The notes beneath the pieces were generated by a model. It saw only the letters and a list, made by a program, of their open reading frames with translations. It was not told the DNA's origin and made no database searches. 64,000 bases of DNA from assembly GCA_018417955.1 (NCBI GenBank), contig JACTVC010000018.1:868001-932000 (forward strand), written 5' to 3'. The translations under genes were made by a program, and so were the position numbers. This DNA is from Laccaria trichodermophora (lineage: Eukaryota > Basidiomycota > Agaricomycetes > Agaricales > Hydnangiaceae). Shown one piece after another: positions 11,477-21,894 of this stretch; position 1 is the stretch's first letter; every line of letters begins with the position of its first letter.

Positions 11477-12023
11477 TAGTTATAGATATCTTCGTGTTTA
11501 ATAGTTCACTTGTATGCCAAAATGGTATTATTGTTTGACTTATGACCGAGATTAAGACGATTACTACTTGATTAAGATACCTACCTGTGGAGCCAAACCC
11601 ATAAGACCCGCCAAACCCGCCAAACCCACCAGAACCCGTACCCTTACCTGCAGAAACCTGTACCCATGGTCAAGGGTATGGGTTTCCAGGGGTAGGGGTA
11701 TGGGTAAGGCTGAAAGTACCTGGGGGTTACCTGTGACAATGCCTAGTTGAGCCCATGTCACTAGGTATGTGACAATAATTTTAGCCTCTCCATATTGTTT
11801 ACCAGTTTTACTTGCTACGTACATCAGTAGAATCACATGCTCTTTCACTTTCACTTTTGGCCTCTTTCACTTTCACAAGCGCTTTTACTTTCACTTTTGG
11901 CCTCTTTCACTTTCACGACACTTTCATTTCCACTTTGAGACCTCTTTGTGATAGCTTTCTGGCTTTCAGCCACTTTGACCTCTTTAGAAATTTATACTGG
12001 AGAGCAATATATGAATGTATACT

Positions 12024-15000
12024 TTAAAAGGCTAATTCGTGTGCATGATGATCTACATACTTATTAACATAGAAAGAATTGAAGGAATTTAAGGATTTTG
12101 AAAAATCGAAGTTGTGAAGGGGAAGAAAATGTTTACCGGACACACCAATTAAATGTGCACCTCGTAAAATATAATCTAAGTGAATGACCTCGAGGAATGG
12201 CTTGCCGCCATGAAGCCAATTGGGCTCAACGATCCACATCCCTGTCTCCTCACAAGGGGTATCACGGACTGGCGAGAACCAATGAATAAGGGCACATGGA
12301 TACGTAACGCCATCGTGCTTGAAAGAAAAAAAAAGAAAGACGCGTGCAGCGTGGAGCCTGTGGAACCCAGGCTCCTCCGACTTCCCAATGAAAACACAAT
12401 TGTATTGTGCAGATCCACCATACCAGGATTTGACTGCACGAATTCTCTCGTGTCGCATCCCGCCAATACCAGAAATGTCACTTGGTGCATAGAAAACAGC
12501 ACGTGCAGAGTTGTAGACATAGACTTTGCCATTGATATCTGGCAGGGCATCGTCAGGGACATGGGATGGGTTTTCGGTGGCAGGGTTCAGGTGACCATAC
12601 AGGAATCGTCGTGTAAGCAGTGGGAGTTGTGGCTGCTTTATGTGTTGGGAGAGGAGATAAAGATCACGAGGCATTCGACGAACTAAACAAGCAGGTCAAC
12701 AAGTGCCTCTCCAATATAGGCTAATGACGTACCATAAGTTTTAGCCAGTTTAATCTCTGAAAGGGATTCAGGCTCATCAGTGATACCAAAATCTTCCCCT
12801 TCATCGTCTTGAGGAACTGGTAGGGGTGGAAGTTGTGGATGGGGAGTGTGGGGGGGCAGATCACCATCAGGGAGGAGGTGGGTGGGAAGAACAGACCCTT
12901 CAAGCATACCATGTTCCTTGAAGTCAAGATGAGCGGCTGCAAGCTTATCAATCCGCTGGTTTATTACAAGCATCTGACCAAGTGGTTTGTTATGACTGGT
13001 TCGTCTGTATGGCTTTTTGACAGCTTTGATATGTTTCGACTCAGTGATGGATGAGCAGAGACCGTTCAGAGCACTGAATTCCGTGATAAGGAAATGATAG
13101 TGGACAAGGGAATGCTGGCACGGAAGTGAAAATCCAGATGGACGGACAGCGCGAAAGACTTCACGGTTGATGTGGAAACGCTGAAGTGCAGCATCAATTT
13201 CAAGTAACGCGTCTTCGTCAATAACATTCCAACGAACAAGGTAGGTGAAGTCGATCAAGTCCCGCACTGCTTGAACCATTTGCGAAGGGACGTGACCTGT
13301 GATTGCAGGCAGATAGACCTTTAAAAAATCGAGTTAGATCAACAAGAACATTGTTGAATTGATCCAATAACCATACCTTCATTAACCCCTTTGAATCATC
13401 CCCTGTCCATTGCTTGAAACCCCGCCCTTCATGAAAATGACGCAGTCCGGGAAATGTGGGCACAGCCGCGATCCTACACATACAGATGAGACTTGTACAT
13501 GTAAAGAATAGAGCAGATGGGCATACCGTCGGTCAATGTCAGCAAGGATTTTCACCGCATGAGCTTTGGGATGAGATTCTTTGATGTACTGTGTCACCCA
13601 ATCAACAATGTGGTCCTTGAAGGTACCCTTGATGATTTGGTGAAGGAGGTCGGGCACAATTAACTCATGTATATCTGCACAGGGAAATGAGTCAGTGAAA
13701 GGCTATGAATGGTTATTGAAAAGCTAAGCAAGAAAGACAACGGTAGCTTACAATGATATCGCCGACAATGCCGTAGTCATCCCACAGCTCCTTCAATGTG
13801 CAGCCTTCAAGCAAAGTATCAGTGAGTGCCTGTGAGCGCCGACCCCCGATCGGGCCATCCAAATCATCGGATGGAGCTGTACACCTGGCATGAGACCGTT
13901 AGTGAGACACCTTGTCTTTTTTTTTTGCTTACTTCGCACACCAGTCCTGAACAACGCAGGCAAGCAAGGCCTGCTCAGGATAATCGGCGATATATGGTCC
14001 AAGACCATAGATTACACGTCGATAATGACCATCCCTGCAACGCGTAACACGGGGAGTGGTCATGTGAGGGTGTAGGGAAGAGAGGATGTGCTCGAGGGAT
14101 GTATGGAACAGCTGTTGGTGGAATTTTCGATAGTCGACATCATCTGCATATTCCTTAGAAGCTTTGAAATGATAACATTAGTTGTAAGAGGAACGTACTC
14201 CAAAGAACAACTTACTTTTGGGGATAGAAAGGAAAGCCAGAAGGGAAACGGCACTGCGATGAGCACATCGAACAGAATTATGCACATTTCCGATTGACGC
14301 ATACAGTGGATAGAAGTCGTTCTGGCCAGTAGCCACCGACACTGTTGTTTTGTCACTACCTAGGATGGTTGGTACAAACATCCCTCCATGGGTACATATT
14401 TCCTTCGCGATCTCGTCCTTGTGTAGCATTCAGCCTAAGGTACCCCAAAAACGGATGAAAGAAACTTACTGCCTGTCTCCACGCCCAGTTTCCTGACATG
14501 AGATCTCGGTAACGTCGCTTGCCTTTCCGAAAGACACGTTTTGGAGCATAGTCGAACGCTCCTTTGAAATCTGGGTTACAGATTTGATTCTCCAAGACTC
14601 CAAGGGGATCTCGAAACCAGACTTCATATTTCTGAGTCATCCAAGGCGGTATCGTAGCCCCAGAGGATGTATCAGGTAATTCGCCATTGTAGCTAACTGA
14701 AAAACTACTCCAAGCAACATCCCCTTGCTCGATTGCATCAATCATGGCATAGAGCTCTTTGTGGTCAGTCATGGGAGGCTCATCATTCGGATATAGCGCT
14801 CGAAGCAACAGCAGTAACTGGTCAATCTTGCCTGCTGACATCTCCTCCTCCACAAAGAGAAATTCCCTGACTTCGAATTGGGCGTGACTTTTGAACAGGT
14901 AGTAGTCGTTTGGTTCACGTGGGGTAACAGGAGGTGGAGAGTCTGGTGGGAGGTCATAGCCGTCAATGTCGCATGGGGTCCCTGTTCCGTCATTTGAGCA

Positions 15001-15375
15001 ATTGTTGCATGACACTTGATCAAATAAAGACTTACCGTCAAGAATTGGGTGTGTTGTTATATCAAGTCCATTTTTGTGGAGCATAGCTGGTGGTGGAGTG
15101 CCGCTTAAAGACTGCTGAGGAGAGCCGTTTGGAGTGCGACGAGGAGACCGTCGAGATGAATGAAGTGGATCGGGAGACGGCGGAGGAGATGGTGGAGGAA
15201 ATGGCAGAGGAGATGGCGGAGGAGATGTAGCAGGGGGTGTGGCAGACATATCTGGTTGTGAAGCTGGAAGCTGGAGTGCAGCAGGAACGACATGCACTGT
15301 TTCGTAGTGACGAGTCACCCCTGCAGCTGATCGCAACATCTTCAAACATCCATTGTGGGGGCATGGGTAAGCAGC
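12024..15375 (-). CDS. Plavaka-type transposase
   Basis: Multi-exon transposase on the minus strand. The N-terminus has a C2H2 finger (CPHNGCLKMLRSA ... RHYETVH, about 15370-15300), then a Pro/Ser-rich stretch. The conserved body includes DPLGVLENQICNPDFKGAF, GNWAWRQA, ILGSDKTTVSVATGQNDFYP (about 14385), GLGPYIADYPEQALLACVVQ, PDLLHQIIKGTFKDHIVDWV, GRGFKQWTGDDSKGLMKVY and ESKHIKAVKKPYRRTSHNKP. The C-terminal block is HIRAVKSWY-like (ERIRAVKSWYGGS), ending at 12024. These blocks are typical of the basidiomycete Plavaka family within the CACTA/CMC group. The true start is unclear: the finger is read through upstream of the first in-frame ATG (15345), with a stop a few codons before it, so a short first exon is likely. 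No internal stop was seen, so this copy may be active. Confidence 0.88.
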
Positions 15376-15582
15376 CTGCCGTCGTTCTTTATGCCCTCAT
15401 TGATGCATTGCAGGGAGAAAAGGGAAGGGAAAGTGTTTGTGTAGAGTCAGGCTATCGCGTCGTTGCATTAGCCGACAGCAATACATGTTGCCTGTGATTG
15501 ATTGTGATCGACAAAAAAAAACCAAGTGGGACGACTTGGCAAATCGCAACCGTTGTCGCCCCTTTGACTTTGACTTTGAACT
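15376..15582. promoter_or_regulatory. Divergent spacer between the two Plavaka genes
   Basis: About 200 bp separates the starts of the transposase (minus) and the second gene (plus). The head-to-head layout implies a shared promoter region. No clear TATA box was recognised. Confidence 0.4.
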
Positions 15583-17683
15583 ATGCCTCCAAAACCTGCA
15601 CTAGCCCTTCCTCGCACTCTTCAGGTTACACTCCGGGCGACCCGCGATCCTCATCCTGGAATCACCAAAAAGAATAAGAAACCCTGTCACACTAGCGAGC
15701 AGGTAGCTGCTGAGAAGGCGCAGAAACTGCAGGAGAAGGTTGGTAAGGCCCAGAGGAAGGAAGAGACAATAAAGAATGCAGCTCACCTCGAAGACACCAT
15801 GGATAAGGAAGACCAACTCAGGCTCCTCGAAGCCAATCACCCACCGCCCAACAAGCAGAAGAAGGCCACACGCTCGCAGAGGCCAACTCAAGCAGAAACA
15901 GAAGGTATGTCGCCCGGTTTGACCTCAATTGATCTGGTGAAACCTTTGTAAAATTATTAGCGCTGATGCAGGACACTGCAAAAGATCCTCCCACAGACGA
16001 TGACATGTATGTCCCTGAAGCCGAGGACCTAGAGGAGGGTGAGGATGAAGTTTTTGACCAGTCGGACAACGATGACGCACCCAGAGCCAAGAAGAAAACG
16101 AAGGGTGACTTGCGAAAGCAAGTTGAGGCTGCGTGTACACCAGCGGCACCTTCTGCAGATGGTAATAAGCGGAAGGCTGTTGAAAATCCTGACGCGTAAG
16201 TGAAATGTTAACGATGATTGTTGAGCACTACTCTCACTTACTTATGTACCTGCAGACCGACTTCAGAAATAACCCGAAAGAAACCGAAGAAGGTGAATGA
16301 TGGCCTTCGAAATGACTGGAGTGCCAAAGTGACCTCCGACGATGATGAACATCGTTTACTGACAGAGGTTCGACCCTCTCATTGCCGTTCCGCTTCAGGG
16401 AGCTCTGGAATGTCGATTTCGAGCGTGCCGGCAGATGTTCCACCAAACTCTGGTGGGGAGGGTTCAGATGTGGAACAGATGGGAGGCGTGAGCAACGATG
16501 GTGGCAAGTTGGCGGAGCGACGTGGGCTTGCAGAAAAGTCGAAGGCGTCATTGCGATATGGCATGAAGAGTAAGGTGAGTTGTGTGTTGTTGCGCGGCTT
16601 GTAAACAATTATTAATTAACGTTTAACTTTCACACAGGTCAAACCCTTAGCAAAGATTGTCCCCACTACGTCGGTTCCCAACTTTGTCTCTCCCTCACCT
16701 GGCTCCCGTCTTCAATTCAAAAAGAAGGAAGATGTCCGCCTTTCCAACCTTCCACCAGACTTGCAACACAACTTCGACGCAGTTTTCAGCCCTCAGCTTC
16801 GCGAGTATCTAGGCCACTCGAAGACTCCTTGGGACCCACCCACCAAGACTGCCATCGTTGAGCTATGGAAACAAGTGTTCCCGACAACTCCTCTCCGAGA
16901 CGATGGTTTTTTGTATCATGTCGTCACCAAGCTGGTATGTTTGTTATTTGGTGATTTGCGTTCAGTTGATATGATAGCTCTAGACCGATGATCGCGTGTC
17001 TTCCTGGCGTAACAACTTTGCGAAAGGCGCCGTTGACTATCTTTCAAAAATTCTTTTCCCTCAGTTACCCGAGAACACAAAAGAACATAGGGCCATGTGG
17101 TGCACGTGGGCCATATCAGGATCCAATCGACAGCAACCCTACTACTACCTTGCGTATGACGATGCAGAAGAGGAGAGTGGTGGTATTCCAGTTACCAAGG
17201 TAAGCCATGCTCATTCTACTTGCCTGGTATTGATCAAACGGCTGGTATTAGGGCATATTTCAGTCCGCTATCATTTCGGCGATGCTGGGCATGCACTTTT
17301 CAAGTATCCCTCAAATTAGCTCTGCCCTCCACACCAAAAACAAACCTGTCGGTGCACTGGTCCTTACCATACAAGCTGTGAGCCCCTCGCGAGTTTCCCT
17401 TTCCAAATTTCACATATGATTTATCAGGTTAAGCGAGCAATTGGATTTTACATCACTGGTGACAAATACAAGTCACCTCGACCACTCAGCGATTTCTCAA
17501 AGAACAACTGGGGGGACCAGATCCGGGATGAAGAGGGTCGAGAGGAAAAAATCAAGACGACGTCTAGCATAGTCAAGGTCGTGCTCAAGTTGAGTGATAA
17601 GCAGTGGGAGAAGATCATCAGAGCCGCTGTTTCCTCCTCGAAGCCAAAGAGAGCGACTCTTTTGGCACCGGCACTGGTTGCTG

Positions 17684-20600
17684 TAGTGTTGTGCAAGGGT
17701 TCATAAACCCGCATGGGTTTGCGGGTAAGGGTTCGTGGGGTACGGGTAGAGGTCAAGGTTTCCGAACCCTCACCAAACCCTTACCCTCGACGCGGGTGTG
17801 GGGTTACCTGCGGCTTTTTGGAAGGGTCAGGGTAGCAGACAGTAGTAATTTCTCCCAGCCCAGCATGATGTATTGGTAACTGAAAAAAGATGGAGGTGGA
17901 GTACCGCAGAGCTACTGAAGGAGACTAGATGGCTGAATACACTGAGTAACATTCCTCCCTCTCCCAGTTTTCTTCGCACTCCACTAGTTATGGAGGTATT
18001 TCAACGAGTTCTTGACCCAAAATTCTGCTGACAGAGCCCCATGCGTGCACCCCCTTCAACTCTCCTCTTTGAGATAGTCGGTAACCAAAAGAGAGACACC
18101 GAAGATAAGTACTATAAGTATGGCCCAATGTTAGAGAGTTTTATCCAACAAATGGCACCCACTCACAGTAAACCCATTCCTGAACCTAGACCTCCTGGCG
18201 CTCGTAAACGTGTCCTTGCTGCGAGTCTCGCTTCTACCGATAACGTCGATGTCGCTGCTGTGAAACGGCGTAAGCTCGAGGCCATAGCTGCAGAACACCG
18301 ACAACACCAACCTTCCGTTCAGGATGCCGATGCCGACGACGAGGACCAAGACAACGACCTCACTGCAAATACTAAGCTTCAACCACGAAATGCGTCCTGT
18401 ATCCTCGAGGCGGCTGATGGAAGCGACGATGTTCAGCCTGATGCCGCGATGGGTCGGTGGGGTGGTAGCTCTGATGACGAAGAGCTGCCTGATTTGGAAG
18501 ATGTTGATGCCAGCGACGAGGAAGACGAAGAGGACGAGGAAGTGGAGGTTGAAGTGACTGATGAGGAAGAACTTGGTAAGTAACCTGTTGACCATCATGG
18601 TAAACTTCGACTCACTGTGACCATTCTTTCCAGAGCGTCTGATTGAGGAGTGGACCTCACCAGTCTACGCGTTCTTTCAACCCATCCCTGATATTACCTA
18701 TGATGCCAAGGGCCGTCGCGCTCATGAATTCCGCTGTGCTGCGACTGTCTGTAAGGGCAAAGGTGCCAACGCAAGGATGGTTCGGCGCTATCTCGACACG
18801 ATGGACCGAAAATCGACAAGCAACCTGAAGCGCCATGCAACTGGATGCTGGGGAGCTGAGACCGTTAATAGTGCATTGGAAGCGAAGGTTGACATCCGCT
18901 CCGCTCGGGCAACTCTTGGAAACCTCAAGGATGGTTCAATTTTAGCTGCCTTTGAATGGAAGGGGAAAGGGAAGATCTCATACTCACATCGTCAGCACAC
19001 CAAGGCAGAAACCCGGTATGAAACTTTCTCTTCTATTCTCTTCATGCTGAACATCACTTGACAGTGCGGAGATTGTTCGTTGGGTGGCTGAGAGTATGCG
19101 CCCCTTCAGTATTGTTGAAGATCGCAGCTTTCACTGCCTCATGAAAATGGGGAGGCCTGAATATTACTTACCATCGCATTCAACCGTTTCCCGGGATGTC
19201 AGAGAGGTTTTTAAAAGAGTAAGAAAGAGGATCGCTAAGATGCTTCAGGTCAGTTCATGTATTAATGTTGATACGTGAGGATTTGTACTCACTCTGAACC
19301 AGGAACACGACGGGAAGCTAAGCTTTGGAACAGACACTTGGACATCCCAAACTCCAAAGCCTATATTGCTGTAACCGTCCACCTTGAGCAGAACGGGGTC
19401 CCATTATGTATGCTGCTTGACCTGGTTGAGGTTGCTGAGTCCCACTCCGGTTCGAACCTCGCGTTGGCCTTCGCAAAAATCCTCGATGACTTCGGGATTG
19501 AGGACAAGGTCAGTACAACGACATCCTTCAAATTTGGATTGGTTTACTCACTTTGAATTAGGTCCTTAGCATTACCTGTGACAACGCCTCCCCAAACGAC
19601 GTTATGATAGATGAACTCGCAGCGCTTTTAGACAACTTCCCTGGTGCGGCAAACCGTACACGGTGCTTTACCCATATTCTCAACCTTGTCGCCAAAAGCG
19701 TCATGAAGCAATTTGACCTCCCAAAGGCTAGGGCAGGCGAGGCGCTCGATGCGGCTACACAGGCTCTTGCTAACCTGGCTTGTGATATTGAGAGCGAGGA
19801 AGTGTCGATGGCGAGTGATCTGGTCGGCGATGAAGAGGAAGATGATGATGGTGAAGGTCTTGCAGACATTCGAGATGGCATGTCGGCAGATGAGATAGCT
19901 GCGCTTGACGAGAGCTTGCAGCCAGTACGATTGGTGTTGGTGAAAGTGAATTCAGACTCAGATTCAACCTAATACAGTCGGACTTACAATGTTTGTTGAA
20001 TAGTTGCATAAACTTGCCTTCACAATCAAGAACTCGACTACCATCGTCTGTCCTGAATGGCTATCAATCCTTCAAGAGCACGCCGAGGTATGTAAGTCCA
20101 CGAAACAAAAAGTTCTTTCTGTTCGGATGATGCCACGCAATGTCGCCACACGGTGGAACTCGACCTTCGATATGTTACAGTTTGCGCTCACGTATCGTAC
20201 GCCCTTGGATGACTTGACAGGTATACGGGAGATGAAGCTGAGGGCGTATGAGCTTTCCGAAGAGGAGTGGAAGATTGCTGGACAGCTGGCAGGCATTCTG
20301 GATGTGAGTTACTTCTATTTCATGACATTCTACTTTTTTTGACATCTACACTAGATTTTTAAACAGGCGACGCTTTTCTTCTCTGGCCAAACTCCAAATC
20401 TTTCGAAGGTTATCCCTGCCATGGACTACATCGACAAGCACCTTGCATCTGGTGCCCTCAACGCGAAGTATCTGCCATCAATCCAAGTGTCAATGTTGAT
20501 CGGAAAGCAGCTACTGAATAAGTATTATAACATGACTGACCATTCCGAAGTTTATCGGATTGCGATGGGTAAGCTCTCTTTTTCAATTCTGTTATCAGTA

Positions 20601-21533
20601 ACTAACTCTTTTCTTAGTCCTCGACCCCAAGCATAAACTCGATTATTTCCGATCTGCTGGATGGGAGGAAGAATGGATCGAAACAGCTCGTGAGATCGTT
20701 GAGGCAGAATTTGATAGAGGCTATGCAGAGATGTGTATTGGATCCGACGAGGAGGAGGAATCCCCATCCGTACGTTGTGTGTATCTTGCACAAGTTGGTG
20801 TGGAGCTCATTCTCTTTATCAAGAGCCCCATCCGGAAATCATCCAACCTCTTCGACGACCTCCTCGCTTGCTCCAGTTCCGCACCTCTCAACAGCGAACT
20901 TCGTAGTGAGCTTGAAGAATACCTGAGCACTGGACCTGAAAATGTCAAAGACCCACTTCTCTGGTGGGTTGAAATGCGTGCCGTCTACCCTCGCTTATCG
21001 CGAATGGCGCGTAACTATCTTTCTATTCCTGGTACGTTGATTCCTCATTCAAATATATTGCCGATCACGACATTGATCTGTTCTCTCACCAGCCACCTCC
21101 ACAGATGTCGAACGTGTCTTCAGCAAAGGGCGCCTTGTCCTTTCGCACATCCGTAATCGTCTCACCGTTGCATCGACACGCACGTTGATGTGCCTCGGCG
21201 CCTGGAGCAAGCTGAACCTTGTGCAAAATGCGGACATCAAAGTGGCGGCGGTTCTTCCGGACGTCGTAGGAGATGAGAATGAGCTTGAGCTTGGTTGGGA
21301 TTACATATCATATGACTAGATTCCTCTCGCGTGTCGTTTTGTAAAGTTTTGTGGTCTTCATTGAATGACAACCCTTTGGTCCACCCTCAATGGGTTTCTG
21401 ACCCCTCTGACCCCCGTAAAACCCTTACCCATACCCCAGAACTACCCCAACCCGTAGAGGGGGTACGGGTGAAGGTAGGGTTGGGGTATAGGTCAGTGCG
21501 AAATGACCCCGGGGTTACCCGTGACCATCACTA
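17684..21533. mobile_element. hAT-2: 3.85-kb hAT transposon inside the Plavaka element
   Basis: The 8-bp TSD GGTTGCTG lies at 17676-17683 and 21534-21541. Ends are TAGTGTTGTGCAAGGGT on the left and the complement of TAGTGATGGTCACGGGT on the right. Subterminal GGGTTTGCGGGTAAGGGT-type repeats match those of hAT-1 and hAT-3. It contains one intact-looking transposase gene and no SPT5-like gene. Confidence 0.92.
18152..21319 (+). CDS. hAT transposase of hAT-2, apparently intact
   Basis: The start ATG 18152 (MAPTHSKPIPEPRPPG) was chosen because the upstream in-frame part looks non-coding; 18041 is an alternative. An acidic N-terminal region leads to a BED finger (FRCAATVCKGKG ... NLKRHATGCW). Core motifs are FGTDTWTSxxSKAYIA, SITCDNASPNDVM, RCFTHILNLVAKSV, MMPRNVATRWNSTFDMLQFA and LNKYYNMTDHSEVYRIAM. 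The hAT C-terminal domain has DPLLWWVEMRAVYPRL and ATSTDVERVFSKGRLVLSHI, and the gene stops at 21317-21319. About ten short introns keep the frame open throughout. It is closely related to the hAT-1 enzyme and is a plausible source of activity for hAT-1 and hAT-3, whose ends resemble its own. Confidence 0.9.
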
Positions 21534-21894
21534 GGTTGCTGCGGCTTCTGACAGCAAATCAGATTTTGAGCTGGTGGATGATGACGAGGATTTGTTGGAG
21601 GATCAATAAGCACCGGCAGGTAGTAGATCTAGACTAGTAATGAATGGGTAGTGTTTTTATCAGTGTTTCGAAATTTTATTGTCTTTTTGTGTGCACTTTT
21701 ATGAGTCTCTTTTTCAACCTCTTTCACGGCCACTTCCAAAACAATTCACCTGCTTTCGCCACTTTTGAAAGCTAAATCCACTTTTGAAAGAATATGGACT
21801 TGGCTTCCTAAAGCGGAACCACTTTCACGCTTTCACCGCTTTCAAAAGTGGTGAAAGTGGCTGAAAGCGATTTTGTGATTCTACTGATTAGTAG

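Larger units (their letters stand above)
3152..11745. mobile_element. hAT-1: 8.6-kb hAT transposon with an SPT5-like cargo gene
   Basis: The 8-bp TSD GTTGAGCC lies at 3144-3151 and 11746-11753. Terminal repeats are TAGTGATTGTCATGGGT at the left and the complement of TAGGCATTGTCACAGGT at the right, followed inward by GGGTAC/GGGTTTGCGGG-type subterminal repeats (3160-3295 and 11580-11740). Two divergent gene sets lie inside: an SPT5-like protein on the minus strand (3567-6191) and a BED/hAT transposase on the plus strand (7343-11476), separated by a large palindrome at 6713-6893. The 14-kb-distant hAT-2 has similar termini and transposase but no SPT5-like gene. The transposase frame is split by a MITE, so this copy is probably not autonomous now. 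Confidence 0.92.
2592..11763. mobile_element. hAT-type MITE in a RecQ intron, itself split by hAT-1
   Basis: The direct repeat GGTATGTG lies at 2584-2591 and at 11764-11771, an 8-bp TSD as expected for hAT. Ends are TAGTGCTGATGGCTGAACC on the left and the complement of TAGTGACATGGGCTCAACC on the right. Removing the nested hAT-1 element leaves about 570 bp with many CGCCAC/GTGGCG subterminal repeats and no coding capacity. The TSD sits on the RecQ splice donor. hAT-1 entered only 10 bp from the right end of this MITE. Confidence 0.85.
15583..21609 (+). pseudogene. Second Plavaka-borne gene (unrecognised), interrupted by hAT-2
   Basis: The ATG at 15583 (MPPKPALALPRTLQV) starts a gene of about eight exons. 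The N-terminal half is charged and low complexity, with Lys-rich blocks (KKNKKPCHTSEQ, PRAKKKTKGDLRKQ) and acidic blocks (DDDMYVPEAEDLEEGEDEV). The C-terminal half is globular: LPPDLQHNFDAVFSPQLREY, DPPTKTAIVELWKQVFP, SSWRNNFAKGAVDYLSKILF, ALHTKNKPVGALVLTIQAVK, SDFSKNNWGDQIRDEE. It weakly recalls basidiomycete DUF6532-type proteins, but I cannot confirm this. The frame runs to PALVA at 17683, where hAT-2 is inserted; after the 3' TSD (21534-21541) it continues as AASDSKSDFELVDDDEDLL and stops at 21607-21609. Only 22 residues are separated from the rest, so the truncated protein might still work. Confidence 0.72.
11823..21888. mobile_element. Plavaka (CACTA-like) transposon with two divergent genes, split by hAT-2
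   Basis: A 15-bp inverted repeat ATCAGTAGAATCACA lies at 11823-11837 and, as complement, at 21874-21888. Both ends have arrays of CTTTCAC-type subterminal repeats (11840-11960, 21715-21875). Without hAT-2 the element is about 6.2 kb. It carries the Plavaka transposase on the minus strand and a second multi-exon gene on the plus strand. It sits in the same RecQ intron as the MITE/hAT-1 stack, next to the acceptor. The short TSD expected for this superfamily could not be fixed. Confidence 0.85.
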
